64,000 nucleotides of DNA, from positions 1 through 64,000 of the forward strand of contig NZ_RJKN01000002.1 of assembly GCF_003751265.1 (NCBI RefSeq). The letters are read 5' to 3'. Shown in pieces: positions 32,118 to 41,244 of this stretch (within the stretch, counting starts at the first letter, position 1; the number at the start of each line of letters is the position of its first letter). The DNA comes from Pseudokineococcus lusitanus. Its GTDB lineage: Bacteria > Actinomycetota > Actinomycetes > Actinomycetales > Quadrisphaeraceae. A program made the translations under genes and the position numbers. Below the pieces are notes generated by a model. It was not told where the DNA came from and made no database searches. It saw only the letters and a program-made list of their open reading frames with translations.

Positions 32118-34937
32118 TCAGCCCTTCGCGGCCGGCTTCTTCGCGGCCGGCTTGCGGGCGGCGGGCTTCTTCGCCGCGGGCTTGCGCGCCGGCTTCTTGG
32201 CCGGGCCGCGGTCGCGCTTCTCCTGGAGCAGCTCGGCCGCGCGCTCGGGGGTGATCGACTCCACCTCGTCGTCCTTGCGGAGCGTGGCGTTGGTCTCGCC
32301 GTCCGTGACGTAGGGCCCGAAGCGGCCGTCCTTGACCACGACCGGCTTCCCCGAGACGGGGTCGTCGCCGAGCTCGCGCAGCGGCGGGGTGGCGGTGCGG
32401 CCACGGCCGCGCTTGGGCTGCGCGTAGAGGGCGAGCGCCTGCTCGAGCGTGACGTCGAAGAGCTGGTCCTCCGACTCCAGCGAGCGGGAGTCGGTGCCCT
32501 TCTTGAGGTACGGGCCGTAGCGGCCGTTCTGGGCGGTGATCTCGGCGCCGTCCGCCGGGTCCGTCCCGACGACGCGCGGCAGCGAGAGCAGCTTGAGCGC
32601 GTCGTCGATGGTGATCGTCTCGAGCTGCATGCTCTTGAAGAGGGACGCCGTCGGCGGCTTGACCTTGGCGGGGGCCTTCTTGCGCCCCTTCGCCGGGGCC
32701 GCCTCCGCGGCGGGCTCCTCCTCGACGACCTCGGTGACGTAGGGGCCGAAGCGGCCGGCGCGCGCGACGACGGCGCGGCCGGTGCCGGGGTTGACCCCCA
32801 GCTCGCGGTCGCCCTCGCCCTGCGTGGCGAGCAGCTCCCGCGCCCTCTCGGGCGTCAGCTCGTCGGGGGCGACGTCGTCGGGCACGGACGCGCGCTGCGG
32901 CTCGCCGTCCTCACCCGGCACCTCGAGGTAGGGCCCGTAGCGCCCGACGCGGAGGGTGATGCCCTCGCCGATCGGCACGGAGTTGATGTCGCGGGCGTCG
33001 ATGTCGCCGAGGTCGTCGACGAGGGGCTTGAGCCCCTCGGGGGCCGCGTCCCCGGCCGGGCCGGCGGGCCCCCCGGACGTGGCCGCCGCGGCGCCGCCGG
33101 CGGGCCCCGAGGGGCCGAAGTAGAACTGCGACAGCCACGCCCGGCGCTCGACGGCGCCGGCGGCGATCCGGTCCAGCTCCTCCTCCATCGACGCCGTGAA
33201 GCGGTAGTCGACGAGCTGGGCGAAGTGCTCCTCGAGCAGCCGCGTGACGGCGAAGGCCAGCCACGACGGGACGAGCGCGGAGCCGCGGTGGGTGACGTAG
33301 CCGCGGTCGGCGATGGTGGAGATGGTCGCCGCGTAGGTCGAGGGGCGGCCGATCCCCAGCTGCTCCAGCGCCTTGACGAGGCTCGCCTCGGTGTAGCGCG
33401 GCGGCGGCGACGTCACGTGGTCGTCGGCGACGACGTCGGAGAGGTCGACGGGCTGCCCCCGGACCAGCTCGGGCAGGCGGCGCTCGGCGTCCTCGCCGCC
33501 GTGGCGCTCCTCGTCGCGGCTCTCCTCGTACGCGGCCATGAAGCCGCGGAAGGTGATGACGGTGCCGGACGCCGACAGCTCGACCGGCTGACCGGCCACG
33601 CCGGCGGCCGTCGTCGCCTCGGTCGCGGGCGTCGTGGCGCCGAGGCGCACCGACGCCGTCGAGCCCCGCGCGTCCGCCATCTGGCTGGCGACGGTGCGCT
33701 TCCAGATGAGCTCGTAGAGGCGGAAGTCGTCGCCGCGCAGCTCGCCGGAGACCTGCGCCGGGGTGCGGAAGCTGTCGCCCGCGGGGCGGATCGCCTCGTG
33801 CGCCTCCTGCGCGCCCTTGGCCTTGCTCGTGTAGGTCCGCGGGCGGTCGGGGACGAACTCGGGGCCGTAGAGGTCGGCGGCCTGGCGGCGGGCGGCGCCC
33901 ACGGCCTCGGAGGACAGCGCCACCGAGTCGGTGCGCATGTACGTGATGTAGCCGTTCTCGTACAGCGACTGCGCCGTGCGCATGGTCTGCCGCGCGTTCG
34001 AGCGCAGCTTGCGCGAGGCCTCCTGCTGCAGCGTCGAGGTCGTGAAGGGCGCGGCGGGGCGGCGCGAGTACGGCTTGGTCTCCACGGAGGTGACGACGGC
34101 GCCGAGGTCGGCGGTCTCCCCCAGCGCGGTGGCGAGGGCGCCGGCGACGGCCCCGTCGAGGACGACGGCGTCGCCCGTGAGGCGGCCCGTGTCGTCGAAG
34201 TCGCGGCCGCTGGCCACGCGACGGCCGTCGACCCGGGTGAGGCGGGCGCGGAACGCCTGGCCGTCGGTCTCGTCGGCGGCGACGGCCTGGGCGGTGAGGT
34301 CCCAGTACTCGGCGGCGCGGAAGGCCATCCGCTCGCGCTCGCGCTCGACGACGAGGCGGGTGGCGACGGACTGGACGCGGCCGGCGGAGAGGCCGGCGCG
34401 GACCTTGCGCCACAGGACGGGCGACACCTCGTAGCCGTAGAGGCGGTCGAGGATGCGCCGGGTCTCCTGCGCGTCGACGACGTTGGTGTCGAGCTCGCGG
34501 GTGGACTCCAGCGCCCGGGCGATGGCCTCGCGGGTGATCTCCTTGAAGACCATCCGGTGCACCGGCACCGACGGCTTGAGGGTCTCCAGCAGGTGCCAGG
34601 CGATGGCCTCGCCCTCGCGGTCGTCGTCCGTGGCGAGGAAGAGCTCGTCGGCGTCCTTGAGGAGGCGCTTGAGCTCGGTGACCTTCTTCTTCTTGTCCGC
34701 GTCGACGACGTAGTAGGGCTCGAAGCCGTTGTCCACGTCGACGGCGAAGCGCCCCAGCGGGCCCTTCTTCAGCTCCGCGGGCAGCTCGCTCGGCTGCGGG
34801 AGGTCGCGGATGTGGCCGACGCTCGCCTCGACGTCGTACCCGTCGCCGAGGTACCCGGCGATCTTCCGCGCCTTCGTCGGCGACTCGACGATGACGAGCC
34901 GCCGGGTCCCGCCGGACGTGCGGGTTGTCGCTGCCAC
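32118..34937 (-). CDS. topA: DNA topoisomerase I
   Basis: 939 aa, type IA enzyme that relaxes negative supercoils. TOPRIM residues are present (LVIVESPTKARKI and LFLATDDDREGEAIAWHL), the active-site Tyr lies in NGYITYMRTDS, and SAGRVQSVATRLV is the conserved gate helix. The C-terminal part carries several FGPYVT/YGPYLK repeats, as in actinobacterial TopA, instead of Cys4 zinc fingers. It ends in a Lys/Ala/Pro tail (KKPAARKPAAKKPAAKG) that helps DNA binding and processivity in mycobacterial and streptomycete relatives. GTG 34937 follows GAGGAGG. Confidence 0.97.
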   Translation of the reverse strand: MAATTRTSGGTRRLVIVESPTKARKIAGYLGDGYDVEASVGHIRDLPQPSELPAELKKGPLGRFAVDVDNGFEPYYVVDADKKKKVTELKRLLKDADELFLATDDDREGEAIAWHLLETLKPSVPVHRMVFKEITREAIARALESTRELDTNVVDAQETRRILDRLYGYEVSPVLWRKVRAGLSAGRVQSVATRLVVERERERMAFRAAEYWDLTAQAVAADETDGQAFRARLTRVDGRRVASGRDFDDTGRLTGDAVVLDGAVAGALATALGETADLGAVVTSVETKPYSRRPAAPFTTSTLQQEASRKLRSNARQTMRTAQSLYENGYITYMRTDSVALSSEAVGAARRQAADLYGPEFVPDRPRTYTSKAKGAQEAHEAIRPAGDSFRTPAQVSGELRGDDFRLYELIWKRTVASQMADARGSTASVRLGATTPATEATTAAGVAGQPVELSASGTVITFRGFMAAYEESRDEERHGGEDAERRLPELVRGQPVDLSDVVADDHVTSPPPRYTEASLVKALEQLGIGRPSTYAATISTIADRGYVTHRGSALVPSWLAFAVTRLLEEHFAQLVDYRFTASMEEELDRIAAGAVERRAWLSQFYFGPSGPAGGAAAATSGGPAGPAGDAAPEGLKPLVDDLGDIDARDINSVPIGEGITLRVGRYGPYLEVPGEDGEPQRASVPDDVAPDELTPERARELLATQGEGDRELGVNPGTGRAVVARAGRFGPYVTEVVEEEPAAEAAPAKGRKKAPAKVKPPTASLFKSMQLETITIDDALKLLSLPRVVGTDPADGAEITAQNGRYGPYLKKGTDSRSLESEDQLFDVTLEQALALYAQPKRGRGRTATPPLRELGDDPVSGKPVVVKDGRFGPYVTDGETNATLRKDDEVESITPERAAELLQEKRDRGPAKKPARKPAAKKPAARKPAAKKPAAKG

Positions 34938-35083
34938 GGTGCCCTACCTCCTCGCGCCTGGGCCGCCCTCGACGCGGGGGGTGGCGGCCCGTCGCAGACC
35001 GTACGCGCCCCGGACGGGTGGTCGCTCACCGCTTCCACCGGTCCCCGCGGCGGCCGGCGGGCGCGCCGGGGCCGCGCGGGGCG

Positions 35084-36685
35084 TCAGGCGAGCCGCAGGA
35101 GCCCGTCGGCGACGAGGCCCCGCGCCGCGGGCAGGACCTCGGCCGCGACCTCCTCGGCGGGGCGGCCGAGGAGCTGGGCGACGGCGCCGACGAGCACCCC
35201 GAGGGGGAGGTCGCCGTCGCAGGCGCCGACGACGCCGGCCACGGCCGTGCCCACGCGGACGGCCCGGCCGAAGCCGCCGCCCTGCCGCAGGAGGACGACC
35301 TCGGGGTCCGCGGCGCCCGGCCGGGCGTGGCGCTCCTCGGTGACGTCGGGGGCGACGACCAGGTGGCGCCGGGCCAGCGCGGCGTCGTCGAGGCCGGCGA
35401 GCTGCTCCTCGGCGGCGAGCACGTCCGCGACGTGGGCACCGAGGGCCCCCGAGCCCGTGCCGGGCACCTCCTCGAGGCGGCGCAGGCGCGGCCTCGAGGG
35501 GTCGACGGGCCGGCGCAGGACGACGAGGCCGAGGCCGACGGCGTCGACCCGGCGGCCGGCGAGGTCGTCGAGCCAGGCCCCGACGAGGGCGTCGAAGGCG
35601 GCGCCCTCGCGCTGCCCGCCGTCGCGCACCCAGGTCTCGGCGTACGCCGCGGGGTCGAGGAGGTCGCGCTGGACGACCCAGCCGTCGAGGCCCGAGGCGT
35701 CGAGCCAGGCGCCGACGCGGTCGGTCCACGGCTCGCCGTCGCGGTGCTCCCAGTTGCCGAGCATCTGCGCCGTCCCGCCGGGGGCGAGGACGCCGCCGAC
35801 GTCCTCGACGAGGTGCTGCACGAGAGCGTCGCCGACCATCCCGCCGTCGCGGTACTCGTAGGCCGGGACGCCGTCGGTGCGCGGCGTGATGACGAAGGGC
35901 GGGTTGGAGACGACGAGGTCGAAGGCCTCCCCCGCCACCGGCGCGAGGAGGCTGCCGCGACGCAGGTCCACCGTGCCGCGGCCGGGGGCCGCCCCGTCCT
36001 CCCCCGGGCGGTCGCCGCCCGCGCCGCCGTCGAGGGCCAGGGTCAGCGCGGCCACGCGCAGCGCCCGCGCGGAGACGTCCGTGGCGACGACGGAGCGGGC
36101 GTGGCGCCGCAGGTGCAGCGCCTGGACGCCGCAACCGGTGCCGAGGTCGAGGGCGCGGTCGACGGGCTCGCGGACGACCGCGCGGGCCAGCGTCGTCGAG
36201 GCGCCGCCGACGCCGAGGACGTGGTCGGTGCGCAGGGGCCCGCCGGTCGCCGTCTCGCCGAGGTCGGAGGCGACCCACCAGTCCGCACCGCCCGCCGCGT
36301 CCACCGCGGCGTAGGGGCGCAGCTCCAGCCGGGCGCGGGCCCGGCCGCCGGGCACCGCCTCGAGGAGGCCCAGGCGGCCGGCGCCGTCGAGGCCGCACCG
36401 CGGCAGCGCCGTCGCCAGGACGTCGGAGGGCACCTCGAGCCCGAGGACGAAGGCCCCGACGAGGGCGGCCAGCGGGTCCCCGGCCCCGACCGCCGCGGTG
36501 ACGACGCGCCGGGCCGCCAGCGGCTGCTCCCGGTGGAGCGCCGCGTCGGCGACGAGGCCGAGGAGGGCGGTGACGGCGTCGACGCGGTAGCCGTCGCCGC
36601 CGACCGCGGCCAGGTCGGCGCGCAGGTCCGCGACGAGGCGGGGGTCGGGCGCGGGCACGTCGTCCGCGGACGGCCCGGCGCTCAC
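35084..36685 (-). CDS. class I SAM-dependent methyltransferase with N-terminal extension
   Basis: 533 aa. The centre is a Rossmann methyltransferase: ALDLGTGCGVQALHL binds SAM, VATDVSARAL follows, and DLVVSNPPFVITPR carries the NPPF motif of enzymes that modify amide or amino groups (Gln, adenine, guanine). About 150 helical residues precede it and about 200 follow, ending in a possible winged-helix-like region. It resembles an actinobacterial family of putative RsmC/HemK-type transferases. The GTG overlaps the PAP2 stop (GTGA, 36682-36685). The target is unknown; rRNA or a protein Gln are the obvious options. Confidence 0.85.
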   Translation of the reverse strand: MSAGPSADDVPAPDPRLVADLRADLAAVGGDGYRVDAVTALLGLVADAALHREQPLAARRVVTAAVGAGDPLAALVGAFVLGLEVPSDVLATALPRCGLDGAGRLGLLEAVPGGRARARLELRPYAAVDAAGGADWWVASDLGETATGGPLRTDHVLGVGGASTTLARAVVREPVDRALDLGTGCGVQALHLRRHARSVVATDVSARALRVAALTLALDGGAGGDRPGEDGAAPGRGTVDLRRGSLLAPVAGEAFDLVVSNPPFVITPRTDGVPAYEYRDGGMVGDALVQHLVEDVGGVLAPGGTAQMLGNWEHRDGEPWTDRVGAWLDASGLDGWVVQRDLLDPAAYAETWVRDGGQREGAAFDALVGAWLDDLAGRRVDAVGLGLVVLRRPVDPSRPRLRRLEEVPGTGSGALGAHVADVLAAEEQLAGLDDAALARRHLVVAPDVTEERHARPGAADPEVVLLRQGGGFGRAVRVGTAVAGVVGACDGDLPLGVLVGAVAQLLGRPAEEVAAEVLPAARGLVADGLLRLA

Positions 36686-37566
36686 CGGGACGCCCGCAGC
36701 AGCACGGTGGTCGCGGCGGTCAGGAGGGCCGCGCCGCCGACGACGGCCGACGCACCGCCGGCGTAGGAGAGGACCTGCAGGAGCCCGCCCGCCTGCTCTG
36801 GGGCGCTCCACACGACCACCGTGGGCCCCGCGCGGAGCGACGCGGCGACGACGACGAGGGCCGCCGTGCCCGCCAGCAGCCCCAGCGCACCGACGACGAC
36901 GAGGACGCGGGTCGCGGCGGGGCGGGGCGCGCGGGAGGGCGCCGGCGTCGTGCGGGCGGGCAGCCGGCGGAGCACCGCGACGACGCCGCACGTCCAGGCG
37001 GCGACGACGAGGAGGGCGGCGACGACGTCGCTCGGCCGGTGCCACCCGGCCACGAGCGTCGAGACGCCCATGCTCGCCGCGACGACGGCTCCGGCGACCG
37101 CGGCGGCCCCGCGCAGGCGCGGGGGCGCCACGAGGACGAGCGCGACGGCGAGGGAGGCCGCGACGGTCGTGTGGCCGCTCGGCAGGGAGTTCTCCGCCCC
37201 CAGGCCGAGGGCCGGGCGGGGCAGGAGCGCCTTGAGCACCTGGGTGGCCACGTTGCTGCCGGCCACGACGACGACGGCGGCCGCGGCCGCGCCCCAGGCG
37301 CGGCGAGCGACCGCCACGGCGACGGCGACGAGCATCCCGACGACGAGCGACCCCTCCGAGACGACCGACAGGACGCCGCGCGCCTGGGCCTCGAGGAGGC
37401 CGCGGGTCTGGCCGGAGCCGGCGAAGGCCACCTCGTCGACCACCTGGCCCTGCGCGCTGCGCACGAAGACGGCCCAGCACAGCAGGGCGCCGACGAGGGC
37501 GGCGAGGGCCGCCAGCGCCGGCCGCAGGGAGCCGGCGCGCGCCGGGAGAGCTCCGTCGCCCTCCAC
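36682..37566 (-). CDS. PAP2-family membrane phosphatase
   Basis: 294 aa, about six to seven helices. Motif C1 is KALLPRPA and C2 is SLPSGHTTVA, with the acid-base His. C3 reads STLVAGWHRPSD, where the usual Arg after the first Ser is Thr while the nucleophile His and the Asp remain. It probably dephosphorylates lipid phosphates such as undecaprenyl pyrophosphate or phosphatidic acid. It is coupled to the methyltransferase. The start is uncertain: GTG 37566 is poorly placed for the GGGAG upstream, while an ATT at 37575 in the same frame sits 5 nt behind it. Confidence 0.85.
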   Translation of the reverse strand: MEGDGALPARAGSLRPALAALAALVGALLCWAVFVRSAQGQVVDEVAFAGSGQTRGLLEAQARGVLSVVSEGSLVVGMLVAVAVAVARRAWGAAAAAVVVVAGSNVATQVLKALLPRPALGLGAENSLPSGHTTVAASLAVALVLVAPPRLRGAAAVAGAVVAASMGVSTLVAGWHRPSDVVAALLVVAAWTCGVVAVLRRLPARTTPAPSRAPRPAATRVLVVVGALGLLAGTAALVVVAASLRAGPTVVVWSAPEQAGGLLQVLSYAGGASAVVGGAALLTAATTVLLRASR

Positions 37567-37595
37567 GGCCGTAATGCCGGCTCCCGGGAGAGCGG

Positions 37596-37949
37596 TCAGT
37601 CCTCCGTGCCGGTGGAGGCGGCGACGGCCTCCTCGACGGAGTCGTGGATGGGGAAGACCTTGGTGAGGCCCGTGATGCGGAAGACCTTGAGGATCTTCTC
37701 CTGGACGCAGACCAGGCGCAGCGAGCCGTCGTGCGCGCGGACGCGCTTGAGGCCGCCGACGAGGACGCCGAGGCCGGTGGAGTCGAGGAACTCCACGCCC
37801 TGCATGTCGACGACCAGGTGGTACTGGCCGTCCGCGACGAGGTCGTTGAGCCGCTCGCGCAGCTGCGGCGCCGTGTAGACGTCGATCTCGCCGCCGACGG
37901 CCACGACCGTGCGCCCGCCCTGCTCGTGACTGGTGACGGACAGGTCCAC
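37596..37949 (-). CDS. STAS-domain anti-sigma factor antagonist (BldG/RsbV-like)
   Basis: 117 aa, single STAS domain. [14 protein letters not shown] holds the phosphorylatable Ser, and [14 protein letters not shown] is the conserved first helix. Such proteins bind anti-sigma kinases in partner-switching cascades and release a sigma factor when unphosphorylated. No RsbW kinase or sigma gene is nearby, so its partner is elsewhere. In several actinomycetes a bldG-like gene also lies next to the DUF1998 helicase. GTG 37949 has GGAG upstream. Confidence 0.93.
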   Translation of the reverse strand: MDLSVTSHEQGGRTVVAVGGEIDVYTAPQLRERLNDLVADGQYHLVVDMQGVEFLDSTGLGVLVGGLKRVRAHDGSLRLVCVQEKILKVFRITGLTKVFPIHDSVEEAVAASTGTED

Positions 37950-38136
37950 GTGTGCACTCCAGACGTCTGGTGACTGCTGCCGCCCGTGCGGGGGCGCACC
38001 GGTGGAGACCGGTGCAGCGCATTAGATCATCCGACGCCCCGCCACGCCCGGCCTCGGCCGCTGTCGGTGGCGTCGTGCACCCTCCCGGCGTGGGCCCGGG
38101 ACGGGGTCCGGGACGCAGGACGGCGGGAGGTCCGGG

Positions 38137-40686
38137 GTGGGCGCGACGAGGGACGGGACGCCGTCGTCGTCCGCGCGCGCCGGGGACGCCGGGGCCGCGG
38201 TGCCGCGGGCGCTCGAGGTGCTGCTCTCCGACCCCGCCGCCGCGGCGGGCCGCGGCCCCGCGGGCGGTCCCGGGCGTCCCCCGGGTCCCGGCGCCGTGGG
38301 CCCCGACGGGCCGGGCGGCCGTGCCGCACGGGTCCGGCACGTGCACCGGCGTCCCGCGCAGGAGGGACGGCGCACGACCTGGCCGGCGTGGGCCGACCCG
38401 GAGGTCGTCGCCGCGTGGCGCGGGCGCGGGGTCGCGGCGCCGTGGGAGCACCAGGCACGGGCGGCGGACCTGCTGCACGCCGGCCGGTCGGTCGTCCTGG
38501 CGACGGGGACGGCGTCGGGCAAGTCGCTCGGCTACTGGCTGCCCGCCCTGACGGCGGCCCGTGGGCACGGGAGCGCCGCCACCGCCTGGCTCGGCGGCGC
38601 CACCCTCTACCTGTCCCCCACGAAGGCCCTCGCCGCCGACCAGCTCGCCGCGCTCGAGGCCCTCGCCGTCCCCGGCGTCACGGCCGCCGTGTGCGACGGC
38701 GACACGCCCGCCGAGGAGCGCGCGTGGGTGCGCCGGCACGCCGACGTGGTGCTCACCAACCCCGACATGCTCAGCCGCTCGCTGCTGCCCGACCACGCGC
38801 GCTGGCGCCTGCTCCTGCGGCGGCTGCGGTACGTCGTCGTCGACGAGGCGCACGTCTACCGCGGGCTGCTCGGCTCGCACGTCGCCGCGGTCCTGCGGCG
38901 GCTGCTGCGCGTGGCCGCGCTCCACGGCTCGACGCCCGCGGTGGCGCTGGCCAGCGCCACGACCGCCGCGCCGGGCCGCACGGCCGAGCGGCTCGTGGGC
39001 CGCCCGGTCGAGGTCGTCGAGGAGGACACCTCCGCGCGGGGCGCCCTGTCGCTGCTGCTGTGGCAGCCGGCGCCGCTGCCGCGGCCCGCCGACGACGGGT
39101 GGGACGCCGCGCCCGGCCAGGGGGCGGACGCCGGTCGCGACGGGGCGTCCCCGTCCGGGGCGCCCGGGGCGCCCGGGGCGGTCGAGGAGGTCGCGCGCCG
39201 GTCGGCCACGGCGGAGGCGGCCGAGCTCCTCGGCGACCTCGCGGCCGCGGGCGTCCGCACCCTGGCCTTCACGCGCTCCCGCGCCGCGGCCGAGGACGTC
39301 GCGGTCGGCGCGCGCCGTCGGGGCGGGACCCGCGCGGTGGCCGCGTACCGCAGCGGCTACCTGCCGGAGGAGCGCCGGGCCCTCGAGGCGGACCTGCGCT
39401 CGGGGCGGCTCGTCGGCCTCGCGACGACGTCGGCCCTCGAGCTCGGCGTCGACGTCGCGGGGCTCGACGCCGTCCTCGTCGCGGGGTGGCCGGGCACCCG
39501 CGCCTCCCTGTGGCAGCAGGCCGGCCGCGCCGGCCGGGCCGGGCAGGACGCCGTCGCCGTGCTCGTGGCGCGGGCCGACCCCCTCGACACCTACCTCGTC
39601 ACGCACCCGGAGGCCGTCGTCGGCGCCCCGGTCGAGGAGGCGGTGCTCGACCCGGCCAACCCCCACGTCCTGGCGCCGCACCTCGCGGCCGCCGCCGCGG
39701 AGGCCCCGCTCACGCCCGAGGACCTCCCCCGCTTCGGCGACCCCGCGCTCGTGCGGCGGCTGCTCGACGCCCTCGTGCGGCGGGACCTCCTCCGCCGGCG
39801 GGCGGCCGGCTGGTTCTGGGTCGGCGAGGGGCGGCCCGCGGACGGCATCGACCTGCGCGGCTCCGGGGGCGACCCCGTCGTCGTCGTCGAGGCCGCCACC
39901 GGTCGCGTCGTGGGCAGCGTGGGCGCGGGGACGGCGCACGCGACCGTGCACCCGGGGGCCGTCCACGTGCACCAGGGCCGGCACTTCGTCGTCGAGGAGC
40001 TCGACCTCGCGAGCGCGACGGCCGTCGTCAGCCCGACCGGGCCGGAGATCTCGACGTGGGCGCGCGACGTCAGCGACGTCCGCCTCCTCGAGGAGACCGA
40101 CCGGCGGACGTGGGGCGAGGACGTCGTCGTCGCCACGGGGACGGTCGAGGTGACGAGCCAGGTCGTGTCCTTCCAGCGCCGCCGCGCCGTCGACGGCAAG
40201 GTCCTCGGCTCGGAGCCCCTCGACCTGCCCGCCCGGGTGCTGCGCACCCGGGCCGTGTGGTGGACGGCGACGCCCGACCTGCTCGAGGCCGCCGGCGTGC
40301 ACCCCGCCGCCTGGCCGGGCGCCCTCCACGCCGCCGAGCACGCCGCCATCGGCCTGCTGCCGCTCGTGGCGACCAACGACCGCTGGGACGTGGGCGGCGT
40401 CTCGACGGCGCTGCACGCGGGCACCGGGCTGCCGACCGTCGTCGTCCACGACGCCGCCCCGGGCGGCGCCGGCTTCGCCGCCCGCGGCTTCGCGGCCGCC
40501 CGCACCTGGCTCACCGCGACGGCCGACGCCGTCGCCGCCTGCCCCTGCCGTGCCGGCTGCCCCGCCTGCGTCCAGTCCCCCAAGTGCGGCAACGGCAACG
40601 ACCCCCTCGACAAGGACGCCGCGGTGCGCGTCCTGCGGGCCGTGCTCGCCGCGGCCGACGCGGACGTGCGTCCGACCGCCGGCTGA
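38137..40686 (+). CDS. DEAD/DEAH-box helicase with DUF1998 (YprA/MrfA-like)
   Basis: 849 aa. Motif I is ATGTASGKSLGYWLP, motif II is VVDEAHVYRG, motif III is ASATT, and the C-terminal RecA half has GWPGTRASLWQQAGRAGRAG. The end carries DUF1998 with the zinc motif CPCRAGCPACVQSPKCGNGN, like Bacillus MrfA, which repairs mitomycin C damage. GTG 38137 follows GGGAGG. In M. tuberculosis the equivalent (Rv3649) also sits beside the Tad/Ssd locus, the helicase/secretion neighbourhood. A Pro/Gly-rich insert lies near residue 335. Confidence 0.94.
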   Translation: MGATRDGTPSSSARAGDAGAAVPRALEVLLSDPAAAAGRGPAGGPGRPPGPGAVGPDGPGGRAARVRHVHRRPAQEGRRTTWPAWADPEVVAAWRGRGVAAPWEHQARAADLLHAGRSVVLATGTASGKSLGYWLPALTAARGHGSAATAWLGGATLYLSPTKALAADQLAALEALAVPGVTAAVCDGDTPAEERAWVRRHADVVLTNPDMLSRSLLPDHARWRLLLRRLRYVVVDEAHVYRGLLGSHVAAVLRRLLRVAALHGSTPAVALASATTAAPGRTAERLVGRPVEVVEEDTSARGALSLLLWQPAPLPRPADDGWDAAPGQGADAGRDGASPSGAPGAPGAVEEVARRSATAEAAELLGDLAAAGVRTLAFTRSRAAAEDVAVGARRRGGTRAVAAYRSGYLPEERRALEADLRSGRLVGLATTSALELGVDVAGLDAVLVAGWPGTRASLWQQAGRAGRAGQDAVAVLVARADPLDTYLVTHPEAVVGAPVEEAVLDPANPHVLAPHLAAAAAEAPLTPEDLPRFGDPALVRRLLDALVRRDLLRRRAAGWFWVGEGRPADGIDLRGSGGDPVVVVEAATGRVVGSVGAGTAHATVHPGAVHVHQGRHFVVEELDLASATAVVSPTGPEISTWARDVSDVRLLEETDRRTWGEDVVVATGTVEVTSQVVSFQRRRAVDGKVLGSEPLDLPARVLRTRAVWWTATPDLLEAAGVHPAAWPGALHAAEHAAIGLLPLVATNDRWDVGGVSTALHAGTGLPTVVVHDAAPGGAGFAARGFAAARTWLTATADAVAACPCRAGCPACVQSPKCGNGNDPLDKDAAVRVLRAVLAAADADVRPTAG

Positions 40687-40775
40687 CCCGCCCTCGCCGC
40701 CCGACGACGCCCGACGTCGCCCGTCGCCCGTCGCCCGCACCGTGCCCCCCGCCGCTGCTCGCCGGCTCCTCCTCC

Positions 40776-41143
40776 AGCACGTCGGCGCCCTTCTGCCGTC
40801 CGCCGGCCACCCCGTCGGCACATCGGTGACTTTCCGCGTCCGCCGGCCACCCCGCCGGCACATCGGCGCCCTTCCGCCGAGACCCGGCCACCCCACCGGC
40901 ACATCGGCGCCCTTCTGCCGTCCGCCGGCCACCCCACCGGCACATCGGCGCCCTTCCGCCGAGACCCGGCGGCCCCACCGGCACAACGGCGCCCTCCCGC
41001 CGAGACCTGGCGGCCCCACCGGTACAACGGCGCCCATCCGCCGAGACCCGGCTGCCCTGCCGGCACATCGGCGCCCTTCCGCCGAGACCTGGCGGGCCCA
41101 CCGGCACATGGGTGGCCTTCCGCCGTCCGCCGGCCACCGCGCC
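40776..41143. repeat. 41-bp tandem array, nine units, between convergent genes
   Basis: Nine head-to-tail units (eight of 41 bp, the second of 40 bp) start at 40776, 40817, 40857, 40898, 40939, 40980, 41021, 41062 and 41103. The common part is GGCACATCGGCGCCCTTC; the second half is either TGCCGTCCGCCGGCCACC (units 1, 2, 4, 9) or CGCCGAGACCCGGC plus variants (units 3, 5-8). Decayed remnants continue to about 41220. Because 41 is not a multiple of three, no protein repeat results. Bases 40687-40775 and 41221-41244 show nothing else. The array fills the 558-bp gap between the DUF1998 helicase and the tad locus. Confidence 0.92.
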
Positions 41144-41244
41144 GGATCAGGGCGCCCTCGTCCCTCCCGCCCGCCCGGCCGGTCCGCACCGGCACACCGG
41201 CGCGCTCGTGCCGCGCCCCGGCCCGGCGGACCGGGCGTGGGCCG

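Noticed and set aside
36682-41109. 1475-residue minus-strand frame reaching from the PAP2 gene through the DUF1998 helicase into the 41-bp array
   Set aside because: Only the last 294 residues are a real protein. The rest is antisense to a helicase with complete motifs, and the array part is repeat noise.
40776-41143. CRISPR array
   Set aside because: Units are contiguous with no unique spacers, and no cas genes are nearby.
40776-41143. A protein repeat (MCRW...GGRVSAEGRRC) on the minus strand of the array
   Set aside because: The unit is 41 bp, so the frame shifts at every copy; no long consistent repeat protein results.
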